The notes: generated by a model from the sequence alone, not told the origin. A DNA stretch of 49,060 bases from Bacillota bacterium (GCA_012839445.1 DUNI01000189.1:1-49060), one strand, 5' to 3'; counted from the stretch's first letter, positions 15,428 to 24,014 are shown. A program made the numbers and translations.

Positions 15428-16612
15428 CTAGTTTCCCCACTTCGCAGCCAACAAAAGAAGATAGGCTGTGGCATCGACAACCTTTTCCAGCTCCACGTAT
15501 TCATTTGGCTGGTGGGCAGTAGCCATGTCGCCGGGTCCAAAGATAATAAATGGGATATTAGTCCCGGGGCACAACACAGCGGCATCAGTATAACCGGAAA
15601 TCCCTTTAAGCTCTGGCTCCCGATCCCACAGTTCACGGCCTGTAGTTTGAGCCAAGCGTACTAGGCCATTATCTTCATGCGTACTTACCGAAGGTAAATC
15701 CTTTACTACCTTAAATTCAGCCCGAAAATCTTTGTCGGATGTTTGGGCTAGTTCCAATTCGGTTTTTAGGGCCGTAATTATGTCCTCATGTGTCCGCCCC
15801 GGGACTGTTCTAATATCAAAAATAGCAGTGCATCGATCGGGGACTACGTTCGTCTTAAAACCTCCATTTAAGACATTAAGGCTGGCGGTGCCTTCACCTA
15901 GCAGGGGATGTTTATCGCTACTGGGGCAAAAGTATCTTAGATCGGCTAGTAGATCCAGCATCTTGTTGATGGCGTTAATACCCAAGTGTGGTGCAGAACC
16001 ATGACTGGTTCGGCCAAAAGTAGTAATCTCTACCCAAAGGGCTCCCTTTTCAGCAATAAGCAATTCGTTAGAGCTAGGCTCAGCAATCACAATACCGGCA
16101 ACACCGTTTAGCCAGCCCGAATTACGTAAGGTGTAGGCACCTAGGTTATCGGTCTCTTCGCCACAAGTAGAAGCTATAATAAGGTCTCCTGCCAATTCGA
16201 TGCCGGCGCGATAAGCCAAGATGGCTGCCATGGCCTCAGCTGCTACACCGCCCTTCATATCAGATGCACCTCGTCCCAAGAGACGACCATTTTTTATGCT
16301 TCCGCTATAGGGCGGATCTGTCCATTCAGACTCATCCCCAGGGCCAACGGTATCCAAATGCCCATCATAAAGTAGGGCCGGAGCTTTACCTGCTCCCGGT
16401 AAACGAACCACTATATTAGCCCTATCCTCGCTTTCTTGAATCAACTCCGGCTTCAACCCTTCGGCTTCAAATTTGGCTTTCAGGATCAAAGCTGCCTGTT
16501 CCTCCTGCCCTGGTGGATTAGGTGTAGGCACCTTCACCAATGCCTTGGCTAAGTCTACTAGTTCCGAGCGCGCCTGTTCCACCAGCCGGCGAGCTTCGCC
16601 AGCAGTTAACAT
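15428..16612 (-). CDS. M20-family deacylase (ArgE/DapE type)
   Basis: A 394-residue M20 metalloenzyme. The first zinc His is in YDGHLDTVGPG, the bridging Asp in GRGASDMKGG, the catalytic Glu pair in STCGEETDN, further ligands in IAEPSS, and the last His in ATAHQPNEYVEL. Length and motifs match the ArgE/DapE group, which removes acyl groups from amino acids or hydrolyses succinyl-diaminopimelate. It is divergent from lysA, whose product uses diaminopimelate, so a DapE-like role is possible, but only lysA carries the riboswitch. The start ATG follows GAGGGGGAAAAGCT. Confidence 0.88.
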   Translation of the reverse strand: MLTAGEARRLVEQARSELVDLAKALVKVPTPNPPGQEEQAALILKAKFEAEGLKPELIQESEDRANIVVRLPGAGKAPALLYDGHLDTVGPGDESEWTDPPYSGSIKNGRLLGRGASDMKGGVAAEAMAAILAYRAGIELAGDLIIASTCGEETDNLGAYTLRNSGWLNGVAGIVIAEPSSNELLIAEKGALWVEITTFGRTSHGSAPHLGINAINKMLDLLADLRYFCPSSDKHPLLGEGTASLNVLNGGFKTNVVPDRCTAIFDIRTVPGRTHEDIITALKTELELAQTSDKDFRAEFKVVKDLPSVSTHEDNGLVRLAQTTGRELWDREPELKGISGYTDAAVLCPGTNIPFIIFGPGDMATAHQPNEYVELEKVVDATAYLLLLAAKWGN

Positions 16613-16768
16613 AGCTTTTCCCCCTCATGATTTTGTGTGTAGAAAGAGTCCACCGCCAGTGCAACATCAACAAGCAGTTTTCATTATTCTTTCCACAAAC
16701 ACATTTAGATATGACAGGGATAAGTGCAAGTGCAACATCGCAGTCTACCCACAGTACTCGTCAATCTA
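16613..16768. promoter_or_regulatory. Divergent control region between the M20 deacylase and lysA
   Basis: This region holds no ORF I can support. It carries an 11-base direct repeat AGTGCAACATC at 16658-16668 and 16729-16739, possibly a regulator site for the deacylase. I did not find a confident minus-strand promoter. Confidence 0.35.
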
Positions 16769-16797
16769 TTGACAGGCACTTGCGACTATGCTATGAT
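16769..16797 (+). promoter_or_regulatory. Extended -10 promoter for the lysine riboswitch and lysA
   Basis: TTGACA (16769-16774), a 17-base spacer and TATGAT (16792-16797) preceded by TGC. The -35 is a perfect consensus and the -10 matches 5 of 6. Transcription would begin near 16804, just before the hairpin at 16819. Confidence 0.85.
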
Positions 16798-16818
16798 AAG
16801 CCAAAATTACAAGTGCAC

Positions 16819-16843
16819 ACCTCATCTCGCCTGGAGGTGAGGT
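16819..16843 (+). other. Hairpin overlapping the 5' strand of riboswitch P1
   Basis: ACCTCATCTC (16819-16828), loop GCCTG, GAGGTGAGGT (16834-16843) form a continuous 10-bp stem with one G-U pair. Its 3' arm contains most of the P1 5' strand (16837-16845) of the lysine aptamer, so this hairpin and P1 cannot form together. Confidence 0.65.
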
Positions 16844-17015
16844 AGAGGTGCGGTGAACATAAGTAACCCGGCCAAGCAGGGCAGCTATGCGGCCAGGTGA
16901 AAGGGGACGCCGCCGAAGTAGGAAGTACGCACTGTGCTTTCTGCTGGGTCTGAGCCAAACAGGTTCAGAACTGTCACTGGTCGGACAAAGACCGTCCAGT
17001 GGAGCGCTATCTCAC
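16837..17015 (+). ncRNA. Lysine riboswitch (L box) upstream of lysA
   Basis: The conserved L-box blocks are present in order: GAGGTAGAGGTGCG (P1/P2 start), AAGTAA, the GTGAAAGGGGACGCCGCCGAAG block, CTGTCACTGG and GGAGCGCTATCTCAC, which closes P1 (GTGAGGTAG 16837-16845 with CTATCTCAC 17007-17015, one G-U pair). In this family lysine binding stabilises P1 and lowers expression of lysine genes. It is followed by lysA, consistent with feedback control. I see no clear intrinsic terminator between 17016 and 17125; a small dyad ATGC-AAGGAG-GCAT (17104-17117) holds the ribosome site, so control may be translational or may use the upstream hairpin. Confidence 0.95.
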
Positions 17016-17125
17016 AGAGAGGGGGATTTTAAAGGAAATGATATTGTCCCAATATGCTAAACCCTGCTTCCTAGCTTATTGATAGCCCGTTGGGGGAGAC
17101 ATTATGCAAGGAGGCATATTTATTT

Positions 17126-18463
17126 ATGAAATTACTTCAAGGTACAGCACAAATTACAAGTAGCGGTCATCTAGAAATTGGGGGCGTAAGCGCAACGGAA
17201 TTAGCAGCTCGCTATGGCACCCCACTTTATATAATGGACGAAGCCTTTATACGCAAAAACTGCCGTGCCTGGCAACAAGCTGTGGGCAATCATGGTAAGG
17301 TAGCTTATGCATCTAAGGCCTTTTGCACACTGGCCATGTGCCGCTTAGTCGATCAAGAAGGCTTATCTCTGGACGTAGTGTCCGGCGGAGAACTGGCTAC
17401 TGCCCTGGCGGCAAATTTCCCAGCAGAACGCATTTATTTCAACGGTAACAACAAAAGCCTAGAGGAAATAGAGCTAGCCGTAAGAAGCAATGTTGGCAGA
17501 GTTATTGTTGACAACTTCTATGAGCTAGAGATGTTGGAGCAAACTGCTGCGCGCTTCAAACGACCTGTTAGTATTTTGCTACGCATTTGTCCGGGTGTTG
17601 AAGCCCACACCCATGAATACGTCCAGACAGGGCAGCTAGATTCAAAATTTGGATTTACTTTGGACAATGGGCAAGCCATGTCAGCTGTAAAGGTTGCTTT
17701 AACCAAACCTCATTTGTATTTGCGTGGTATGCAATGCCATATAGGATCCCAGATTTTTGCTCTTGATGGTTTTGCAGCAGCCGGAAAAACCATGATCTCT
17801 TTCTTGGCTGACATCAAGAAAGCCACCGGGGTAATTCTAAGCGAACTGGACATGGGTGGAGGCTTAGGAATAAAATACTTACCGGAAGATAATCCTGCTC
17901 AAGTTAAAGACCTGGTTCAAACAGTGGTTCGGTCTGTACAAATGGCTTGTGCAACTAACAATTTCCCAGTACCCCAGTTAGTTTTTGAGCCTGGTCGGTC
18001 TATTGTCGGACCACCTGGCTGGGTCATTTACCGCGTTGGCGCTCGAAAGGAAATTCCCGGTATTCGCACCTATGTAGCCGTAGACGGCGGGATGGCCGAC
18101 AACCCACGGCCTGCTCTCTACGGTTCACGCTATAGTGCTTTGGTAGCCAATAAGGCTAATGCCGCCTTGGAGGAAACGGTTACTATAGCCGGCAAGTGCT
18201 GCGAATCTGGCGATATTTTGATTAAGGACATTACACTACCGCGTCTTGAGCCAGGGGATATTTTAGCCATACCCAGTGCCGGCGCTTACCAATTCTCCAT
18301 GGCCAGCAATTACAATCGTCTTTGTCGCCCAGCAGTAGTCTTTGTACGAGACGGTGAAGCCCATGTGGTGGTTGAGCGTGAGTCCATGGCCGATCTATTT
18401 CGCCACGATCTAATTCCAAAGGCCTGGGAAAAACAACAAGAACGTTTGCGCGTAGCGCGCTAA
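17126..18463 (+). CDS. lysA: Diaminopimelate decarboxylase
   Basis: A 445-residue PLP enzyme of the alanine racemase-fold decarboxylases, which converts meso-diaminopimelate to L-lysine. The PLP lysine is in VAYASKAF, followed by GGELATAL, CHIGSQI and DMGGGLGIKY. The C-terminal barrel has EPGRSIV, the substrate motif KCCESGDIL and GAYQFSMASNYN. The open frame begins with TTG 17090, but ATG 17126 is preferred: AAGGAGG (17108-17114) precedes it and MKLLQGTAQI fits the family. Expression is controlled by the lysine riboswitch just upstream. Confidence 0.95.
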   Translation: MKLLQGTAQITSSGHLEIGGVSATELAARYGTPLYIMDEAFIRKNCRAWQQAVGNHGKVAYASKAFCTLAMCRLVDQEGLSLDVVSGGELATALAANFPAERIYFNGNNKSLEEIELAVRSNVGRVIVDNFYELEMLEQTAARFKRPVSILLRICPGVEAHTHEYVQTGQLDSKFGFTLDNGQAMSAVKVALTKPHLYLRGMQCHIGSQIFALDGFAAAGKTMISFLADIKKATGVILSELDMGGGLGIKYLPEDNPAQVKDLVQTVVRSVQMACATNNFPVPQLVFEPGRSIVGPPGWVIYRVGARKEIPGIRTYVAVDGGMADNPRPALYGSRYSALVANKANAALEETVTIAGKCCESGDILIKDITLPRLEPGDILAIPSAGAYQFSMASNYNRLCRPAVVFVRDGEAHVVVERESMADLFRHDLIPKAWEKQQERLRVAR

Positions 18464-18484
18464 TTTGTCCTGGATTATGATTTC

Positions 18485-18513
18485 TTGACAATGCTTTGTC
18501 ACCATGATAATAT
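18485..18513 (+). promoter_or_regulatory. Promoter of the RNase P RNA gene
   Basis: TTGACA (18485-18490), a 17-base spacer and TAATAT (18508-18513), starting 22 bases after the lysA stop. It should give an RNA with a leader of about 25 bases before the mature 5' end near 18546. Confidence 0.8.
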
Positions 18514-18545
18514 GAATATCCTAATTGAAAATAACAAGTCCTTTT

Positions 18546-18893
18546 GTGCGTAGGCCAGATGACCGCGGGCACAGGGCCGCAAGGCCGTGTTCGAGGAAAG
18601 TCCGGGCTCCATAGGGCAAGGTGCTGGCTAACGGCCAGTAGGGGCAACCCTAAGGAAAGTGCCACAGAAATGAAAACCACCGCCATAAAGCGGCAAGGGT
18701 GCAACGGTGAGGTAAGAACTCACCAGCGGTCAGGTGACTGGCCGGCTAGGTAAACCCCACCTGGAGCAAGACCTAATAGGAGGAGCATGACGCGGCCCGC
18801 CGACTCCTCGGGTAGGTTGCACGAGGCGCTAGGCAACTAGCGTCCCAGACAGATGGTCATCCATGACAGAACCCGGCTTACAGGCCTGCGCAC
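18546..18893 (+). ncRNA. rnpB: RNase P RNA, class A
   Basis: The conserved 5' block CGAGGAAAGTCCGGGCTCC, the ACAGAAATGAAAACCACC region, GGTAAACCCCACC with GAGCAAGACC and the 3' block ACAGAACCCGGCTTACAGGCC are all present. Helix P1 closes the molecule: GTGCGTAGGCC (18546-18556) pairs with GGCCTGCGCAC (18883-18893) with one wobble. It is the catalytic RNA that trims the 5' ends of tRNA precursors. It has its own promoter and an intrinsic terminator. Confidence 0.97.
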
Positions 18894-18897
18894 TATG

Positions 18898-18925
18898 AAA
18901 AAGACGGCTAACGCCGTCTTTTTTT
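18898..18925 (+). terminator. Terminator of rnpB
   Basis: AAAAAGACGGC, loop TAAC, GCCGTC followed by seven T residues: a textbook intrinsic terminator five bases after the end of RNase P RNA. Confidence 0.92.
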
Positions 18926-19009
18926 CGTTACGTTTTTCTTTTAAAATTACTACCGATAATTCCCTCGGCCTACATGATAAATGCTTAAGAGCCCTATCTA
19001 CATAAGAGT

Positions 19010-20218
19010 TTAAACATGAGGGCTCCTAAGTAATGCCTGGCTTTTTTTAGGTGGCCATAAACTAATATCGCTTTTAGACAGGATGTAAACAATCATAAAA
19101 CACACCATAATAGCCACTGCAGCTGCAACAAAAATCATCTTTATCCCTAGTATTTTTCCTATTTTCCCTAGAAGCAGTGGTGCCATTAATGAAGATAAGC
19201 GATTAGCAAACATCCTTACACCCATAGCCAAACCGCGTTCTCCGTCGGTGGCTGCTTGGCTTGCCAAAGCCATGGTTATTGGCTGGGCCATACCAAAACC
19301 TACTCCGCCAAGTCCCATAACTAAAGATAGTAACCATGCCGACTTAAACAAAGGTGTAAGCATAGCACTAGCAGCACAGGCCACTAATGCAAGAAGAAGT
19401 ACAGGAGCTGTTCCGTACCGGCTACGCCAACTAACAATAAACGGGCGGATCGCTGTTTCTGCCGCCCCTTGAATCGTAAGTAGCATGCCAATTAGTGGCG
19501 CATCCAAGCTCACCTCATCAAAATAGACAGAATAGAAAGACGTGCGCATACTATATAAAAAAATGATACCAAATATCCCCAGTAAACTAATAATATAGCT
19601 TGGCCTTCGGAGCAAAGCCTGGATGTTCTGTTTTGTCATATCCAAACTATTACTTGTTTCAAGCTTTGGTTTACTCGGCTTAATTTCTCGAGCTAAAGGG
19701 GCCAACGGCACCATGAGTAATGCAAGAAAAGCTGACACCATAAATAAGGTATTGTAACCAAAATTCTTCGCTATAACGCCTCCTAAAGGTGGTCCCACTA
19801 GCTGCCCCACACAACCGTAAAAGCCGTAGATGGCAAAGTTCCGGTACACGACATTACTATCACCCATACTGGCAATTGTTACCTGGCTGGCAACTGACTG
19901 TAACACATGGAAGAGGCCCAGTGCTGCCAAGGCAATCGCCAAAAAATGAATGGTTCTGGAAACATACAGGGCGTAAGAAGCTATGGCAACTCCAGTGCTG
20001 CTAATTATAAAGACTTTTCGTGTCCCTGCTCGATCGCAAACAACACCTGTTGGAACCGCAAAAATCATGGGTAAAATAGCGTATGCTGCCATTATTAAGC
20101 CGATGGTATCTGTTCCCGCACCCTGGGCCTTAGCCACCAGAGCTATGTAAGGGGATATCAAATGCCAAGAAATAAAATGTAAAAAGGCAACGATGCTAAT
20201 CACTGTTAACTGACTCAT
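19010..20218 (-). CDS. Major facilitator superfamily transporter
   Basis: A 402-residue membrane protein with about 12 hydrophobic segments in two halves separated by a hydrophilic loop near residues 175-210. The loop after helix 2 reads GVVCDRAGTRKVF, a good match to the MFS GxxxDRxGRR signature, and the equivalent region of the second half (RPFIVSWRSRYGTAPVL) fits too. Drug or sugar export are common roles; the substrate is unknown. The start ATG follows GAAGGAGAAGAAC and overlaps the end of the RNase HI-cupin gene by 23 bp, so the two are probably translated together. Confidence 0.85.
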   Translation of the reverse strand: MSQLTVISIVAFLHFISWHLISPYIALVAKAQGAGTDTIGLIMAAYAILPMIFAVPTGVVCDRAGTRKVFIISSTGVAIASYALYVSRTIHFLAIALAALGLFHVLQSVASQVTIASMGDSNVVYRNFAIYGFYGCVGQLVGPPLGGVIAKNFGYNTLFMVSAFLALLMVPLAPLAREIKPSKPKLETSNSLDMTKQNIQALLRRPSYIISLLGIFGIIFLYSMRTSFYSVYFDEVSLDAPLIGMLLTIQGAAETAIRPFIVSWRSRYGTAPVLLLALVACAASAMLTPLFKSAWLLSLVMGLGGVGFGMAQPITMALASQAATDGERGLAMGVRMFANRLSSLMAPLLLGKIGKILGIKMIFVAAAVAIMVCFMIVYILSKSDISLWPPKKSQALLRSPHV

Positions 20219-20993
20219 GTTCTTCTCCTTCGGGATTAGGTATTCGGCCCACTAAAACTTTTAACGGTTTTTCACCTGCAACCTTAATCATGTGGTGGGC
20301 ATGCCTGGGAACAAAAACAGTTTCACCTGCCTTCATATCAATTTCTTCTTCTAAAACAACCATGCAGCCGTTACCAGATAGCACATGGAAAAAGGTATCC
20401 GTGTCGCTCTTATGACAAGACAACTCCGATCCCGGATTGATTACAGCCTGGATTAAGAGTACCTGCGGCACAGACAAAAGTCGCTGTGACTTGGGTTCCT
20501 CAGAGGAAGTATCCATAATTTCCGGAGACATTTTGGTAACCTTCATTCCGGTACCCTTGCACAGAGCTTCTTTGGTTAGGGGAGTTTCCTTACGGGCCAT
20601 TTTATCCAAGGCTCTGTTAGCCAACTCGTCGGCAGAGGCATTTTTTTCTCGTGGTACATGCACAAAAGAAACATCGCGAAAAACACGGACCAGATCTTGG
20701 GCTTGATTATAAAGCGGTAGCAAACCCGGATGCCGAACACGATACTCTCTGTTCATTTGTCTAATCATAAGTTGCGAATCGCCATAAATGAGCAAGCTCT
20801 CAGCACCAAGCCGTTCTGCTTCCTTCAACCCTCTCAACAAAGCCTTGTACTCGGCTACATTGTTGGTGGCTTGGCCGATATACTCGCTTACTTGTGCCAA
20901 TACCGTTCCGTCTTCATCCGCAATTACCACACCGATAGCGGCAGGGCCTGGATTACCACGGGAAGCACCATCAATATGAAGAATAGCCCTCAT
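20196..20993 (-). CDS. RNase HI domain fused to a C-terminal cupin domain
   Basis: A 265-residue two-domain protein. Residues 1-130 are an RNase HI of the short bacterial/archaeal type: Asp8 (HIDGASRGNPG), Glu48 (NNVAEYKAL), Asp72 (YGDSQ) and Asp122 (NASADELAN) give the full catalytic set, which would cut RNA in RNA-DNA hybrids. After a linker of about 40 residues, residues 172-255 form a cupin barrel: PGSELSCHKSDTD..LSGNG resembles motif 1 and AGETVFVPRHAHH motif 2. Only some metal ligands (His194, His234) are retained, so it may sense a ligand rather than catalyse. The fusion is unusual. It lies after nif3 and overlaps the MFS gene. Confidence 0.85.
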   Translation of the reverse strand: MRAILHIDGASRGNPGPAAIGVVIADEDGTVLAQVSEYIGQATNNVAEYKALLRGLKEAERLGAESLLIYGDSQLMIRQMNREYRVRHPGLLPLYNQAQDLVRVFRDVSFVHVPREKNASADELANRALDKMARKETPLTKEALCKGTGMKVTKMSPEIMDTSSEEPKSQRLLSVPQVLLIQAVINPGSELSCHKSDTDTFFHVLSGNGCMVVLEEEIDMKAGETVFVPRHAHHMIKVAGEKPLKVLVGRIPNPEGEEHESVNSD

Positions 20994-21084
20994 GTTTAGT
21001 CGTCACTCCCACTTCTATTCTGAAGGTACTAGGACCTGCTATCCCAGTCAGCTCGTGAAGCAATAGCTTGCAAACACACAAATA

Positions 21085-22194
21085 TTAGATGATCCGGAAA
21101 ACCGGTGGCGCAATGTAAGTATGAACGTCTACTTGGCGATCGTTGAGTTTATCAGCCAAATAATTAGCCAGCATTAGCACCACTGGGTTCTCTGTACCAT
21201 CATGCCCGCCATCGACAACACTTAGGCCAATCAGCTCCGCTTCCAACGCATCGTGATATTTTACATCACCGGTCACCAAAACATCTGCTCCCACAAATTT
21301 GGCCCGACCTATCAGTGAAGAACCACTCCCCCCGCAAACGGCCACTCTTGTGATCTGTTTATTTTCATCTCCCACAACATTGACTGAAGGAAGACCTAGA
21401 ACTTTCTTAACTGTTTTAGCAAACTCAGTCAAAGACATGCTCTGGGGCAACTCACCCACAAGGCCTAAGCCATAAGATCGTCCTTCCCGCGCCAAGGGAT
21501 AAATATCGTACGCCACCTCTTCGTAAGGATGGGCTGATAACAATCGGCTTACTGCTTTTCCGAGATTTTCCTCCGGAACCACAGTCTCTAACCGCAGTTC
21601 ATCGACATATTCCATTGTTCCTTGGTGGCCTATGTAAGGCTTGGTACCCTCTAAGGGCATAAAAGTTCCAGTTCCGGCTACCTGAAAGGTGCAATGACTA
21701 TAATTGCCAATCCACCCTGCTCCAGCCGCAGCCAGCGCTTGACGAACATTTTCCACATGGGATGATGGGACGAAGCTCACTAACTTGTATAACTTCTGTC
21801 CTTGATCGGGAGCCAAAATTTCATTGTTTATAAGCCCCAGTTTCTGTGCCAATACATCCGATGTTCCTTTTGATGCTTTATCTAAATTAGTGTGGGCTGA
21901 ATATACACCTATATTAGCCCGCAAAAACTTTGCCACTAATTGTTCGCTCGGCAAATCCAACCGTAAGTGTTTCAACGGCCGAAAGAATAACGGATGATGA
22001 GTAACTAAAAGCTGCGCTCCTAATTGCTCAGCTTTTGTCAGAGCACCAGGAGAAGGATCCAGGGATACCAGCACCGTTGTCACCTGATTCCGGCTATCCC
22101 CCACTTGCCAACCTACATTGTCCCAATCCTCGGCTAAATGTCTCGGAGCTAGTTTTTCAATTAGGTTAGCTACGTAGCTTCCATTGACAGACAT
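21085..22194 (-). CDS. Nif3/YqfO-family dinuclear metal protein
   Basis: A 369-residue Nif3-like protein, often annotated as GTP cyclohydrolase I type 2 homologue. Metal-binding histidines are in LLVTHHPLFF (N-terminal half) and in VDGGHDGTENPVV (C-terminal half). The length matches the Gram-positive YqfO subgroup, which carries a PII-like middle domain (here about residues 125-235, LYKLVSFVPSSHVENVRQAL). The true biochemical role of the family is unsettled. Start ATG 22194 was chosen because GGAGGGAG precedes it; it overlaps the end of trmK by 29 bp, the standard trmK-nif3 arrangement. Confidence 0.9.
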   Translation of the reverse strand: MSVNGSYVANLIEKLAPRHLAEDWDNVGWQVGDSRNQVTTVLVSLDPSPGALTKAEQLGAQLLVTHHPLFFRPLKHLRLDLPSEQLVAKFLRANIGVYSAHTNLDKASKGTSDVLAQKLGLINNEILAPDQGQKLYKLVSFVPSSHVENVRQALAAAGAGWIGNYSHCTFQVAGTGTFMPLEGTKPYIGHQGTMEYVDELRLETVVPEENLGKAVSRLLSAHPYEEVAYDIYPLAREGRSYGLGLVGELPQSMSLTEFAKTVKKVLGLPSVNVVGDENKQITRVAVCGGSGSSLIGRAKFVGADVLVTGDVKYHDALEAELIGLSVVDGGHDGTENPVVLMLANYLADKLNDRQVDVHTYIAPPVFRII

Positions 22195-22852
22195 ATAACA
22201 TCTCCCTCCAGGCATTAATCCTGTGACTGGCTAATTCTGATCGCGCCCTAGCAGCGGCACTCTTGGCAAAACAGGTCTTGGCCCGCACCTTTTTTTCTTG
22301 CTCGATCCTATAAGTCAGATATGCGGGTAACATTGGATCTGGATGGGCCGCCAGGTAGGGCCCTATCTCCAGCAATTCTTCCGGAAAAGCAGGCATAGTG
22401 CCCGGTGTTGCTACCATGGTCACGTAAAAGCGTCCCTTATCAAGAACCAACTTCTCATCTTTGAGTGTTAATCCCAGGCTTGTTAGTCGGCGACGCAAAT
22501 CCCCTGGCTTTGTCATAGGCTGAAGCAAAAAAGCCTGGGCCGAAGTGGCCACCTCCGGTTCCAGGGCAACGATATCCGCTATAGTTGTGGAGCCTAAGCC
22601 AGCAATAACCACTATCTCGGCTTCTCCAGGGGTTAACACTGAAAGTCCTGAGCCTAATCGCAGTGAAATTCTTTCCTCCAGTCCTGCAGCTGTCACGGCT
22701 TGTCGGGCTGACTCTAAGCTACCCGGACTGATATCTGCGGCAACAGCCCGCATTACTTGTCCTGACTGAACCAAGTATATGGGCAAATATGCATGGTCAG
22801 TGCCGATATCAGCTACCACTACGCCTGGTGGTACCAAAGTGGCCAAGGCCAT
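22166..22852 (-). CDS. trmK: tRNA (adenine-22-N1) methyltransferase
   Basis: A TrmK-family SAM methyltransferase that makes m1A22 in tRNA. Motifs are VVADIGTDHAYLPIYL (SAM loop), AVAADISPGSLESARQ, IAGLGSTTIADIV and LQPMTKPGDLRRRL. The first standard start (22852) has no ribosome site and cuts off the conserved helix KLPPRLMALA that family members begin with. The frame stays open upstream to a stop at 22904-22906, with no ATG, GTG or TTG. An ATC codon at 22898-22900 with AGGTGA six bases before it, or the next codon CTG, is a plausible real start. An out-of-frame ATG lies at 22905-22907. It is co-directional with rpoD, as in Bacillus. Confidence 0.88.
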   Translation of the reverse strand: MALATLVPPGVVVADIGTDHAYLPIYLVQSGQVMRAVAADISPGSLESARQAVTAAGLEERISLRLGSGLSVLTPGEAEIVVIAGLGSTTIADIVALEPEVATSAQAFLLQPMTKPGDLRRRLTSLGLTLKDEKLVLDKGRFYVTMVATPGTMPAFPEELLEIGPYLAAHPDPMLPAYLTYRIEQEKKVRAKTCFAKSAAARARSELASHRINAWREMLYVCQWKLRS

Positions 22853-22890
22853 TAGGCGTGGTGGTAGCTTTGGTTTAAAGGTGAAATTAC

Positions 22891-22917
22891 AAGGCAGGAT
22901 ACTTCATCACCTGCCTT
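22891..22917 (-). promoter_or_regulatory. Hairpin spanning the rpoD-trmK junction
   Basis: On the minus strand AAGGCAGG (22917-22910), an 11-base loop and CCTGCCTT (22898-22891) make an 8-bp stem beginning at the rpoD stop. It lacks a T-run (GTAATTTC follows). The loop contains the out-of-frame ATG, and the stem includes part of the probable trmK ribosome site and ATC codon, so it could limit trmK translation or attenuate transcription. Confidence 0.5.
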
Positions 22918-24014
22918 TAATCAAGAAAGTCTTTCAACTTCTTACTGCGACTGGGATGACGCAGTTTCCGTAAAGCTTTAGCCTCGATTTGGCGAATACG
23001 TTCGCGAGTAACGCCAAATGTCTTGCCCACTTCCTCTAATGTACGCGCCCGGCCATCTTCTATTCCAAACCGGAGCCGCAATACCTTCTTTTCGCGTGGT
23101 GTCAAAGTCTCTAAGACTTCTTCCAACTGCTCTCGTAACAGTGAGAAAGACGCCGCATCCACAGGTGAAGGCGCATCCTGATCCTCAATGAAATCACCCA
23201 GGTGACTATCTTCTTCCTCACCAATGGGAGTTTCTAGGGAAACAGGTTCTTGGGCAATTTTCATGATTTCCCGTACCCGCTCAACACTGATATCCATTTC
23301 TTCGGCAATCTCTTCCGGTAGCGGATCACGACCTAATTCTTGTAGAAGCTGGCGCTGTACCCGTACCAAACGATTAATGGTTTCTACCATATGCACCGGT
23401 ATGCGAATGGTCCTAGCTTGGTCCGCAATTGCCCTGGTAATGGCTTGGCGAATCCACCAAGTAGCGTAAGTACTAAACTTATAACCCTTACGGTAATCGA
23501 ACTTTTCAACAGCCTTAAGGAGGCCCAAATTGCCTTCCTGAATTAAGTCCAGGAACAACATCCCCCTACCGACATAGCGTTTAGCAATACTTACTACCAA
23601 CCGTAGGTTTGCCTCAGCCAAACGACGCCTACACTCCATATCATCCTGTTCTATACCTTTAGCCAGTTCCACTTCTTCCTCGGCAGTCAAAAGTGGCACT
23701 CGGCCAATCTCTTTTAGGTACATCCGCACAGGATCATCAATAGCAACACCCTCTGGAACCGAAAGATCAACTTCATCTTCTTCCTCTTCCGACTCCTCTT
23801 CTGCTGCTAGGGGTTCGACATTGCCGTCTTCGTCGCTCACTTCGATCCCAGCTTCTGCTAACACCCCGTAGACGTGGTCAATCTGTTCGGGGTCAAGTTC
23901 CACATTTTGTAAGGCATCCATAATCTCTGCATAAGAAACAGTACCCGTCTTTTTACCCGCTTTAATAAGCTCAGATAGACCTTCGATGCTTAATATATCA
24001 TCCTTTTTCGGCAT
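22917..24014 (-). CDS. rpoD: Primary sigma factor SigA (RpoD)
   Basis: A 365-residue housekeeping sigma factor. Region 1.2 contains [21 protein letters not shown]; region 2 has [40 protein letters not shown], which reads the -10 box; region 3 follows ([14 protein letters not shown]); region 4.2 ends with [22 protein letters not shown], which reads the -35 box. The length and a short acidic N-terminus are typical of Gram-positive SigA. The start ATG overlaps the end of dnaG by 17 bp and follows GGGGGGACGAGAC, giving the conserved dnaG-rpoD pair. Confidence 0.97.
   Translation of the reverse strand: MPKKDDILSIEGLSELIKAGKKTGTVSYAEIMDALQNVELDPEQIDHVYGVLAEAGIEVSDEDGNVEPLAAEEESEEEEDEVDLSVPEGVAIDDPVRMYLKEIGRVPLLTAEEEVELAKGIEQDDMECRRRLAEANLRLVVSIAKRYVGRGMLFLDLIQEGNLGLLKAVEKFDYRKGYKFSTYATWWIRQAITRAIADQARTIRIPVHMVETINRLVRVQRQLLQELGRDPLPEEIAEEMDISVERVREIMKIAQEPVSLETPIGEEEDSHLGDFIEDQDAPSPVDAASFSLLREQLEEVLETLTPREKKVLRLRFGIEDGRARTLEEVGKTFGVTRERIRQIEAKALRKLRHPSRSKKLKDFLD

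Noticed and set aside
18231-18704. Open frame of 157 codons on the minus strand
   Set aside because: It runs antisense to lysA and over the rnpB RNA gene; composition is an artefact and no ribosome site or family motif is visible.
18989-19025. GAGCCCT/AGGGCTC inverted repeat as MFS terminator
   Set aside because: The loop of 23 bases contains the MFS stop codon and there is no T-run; too weak to call.
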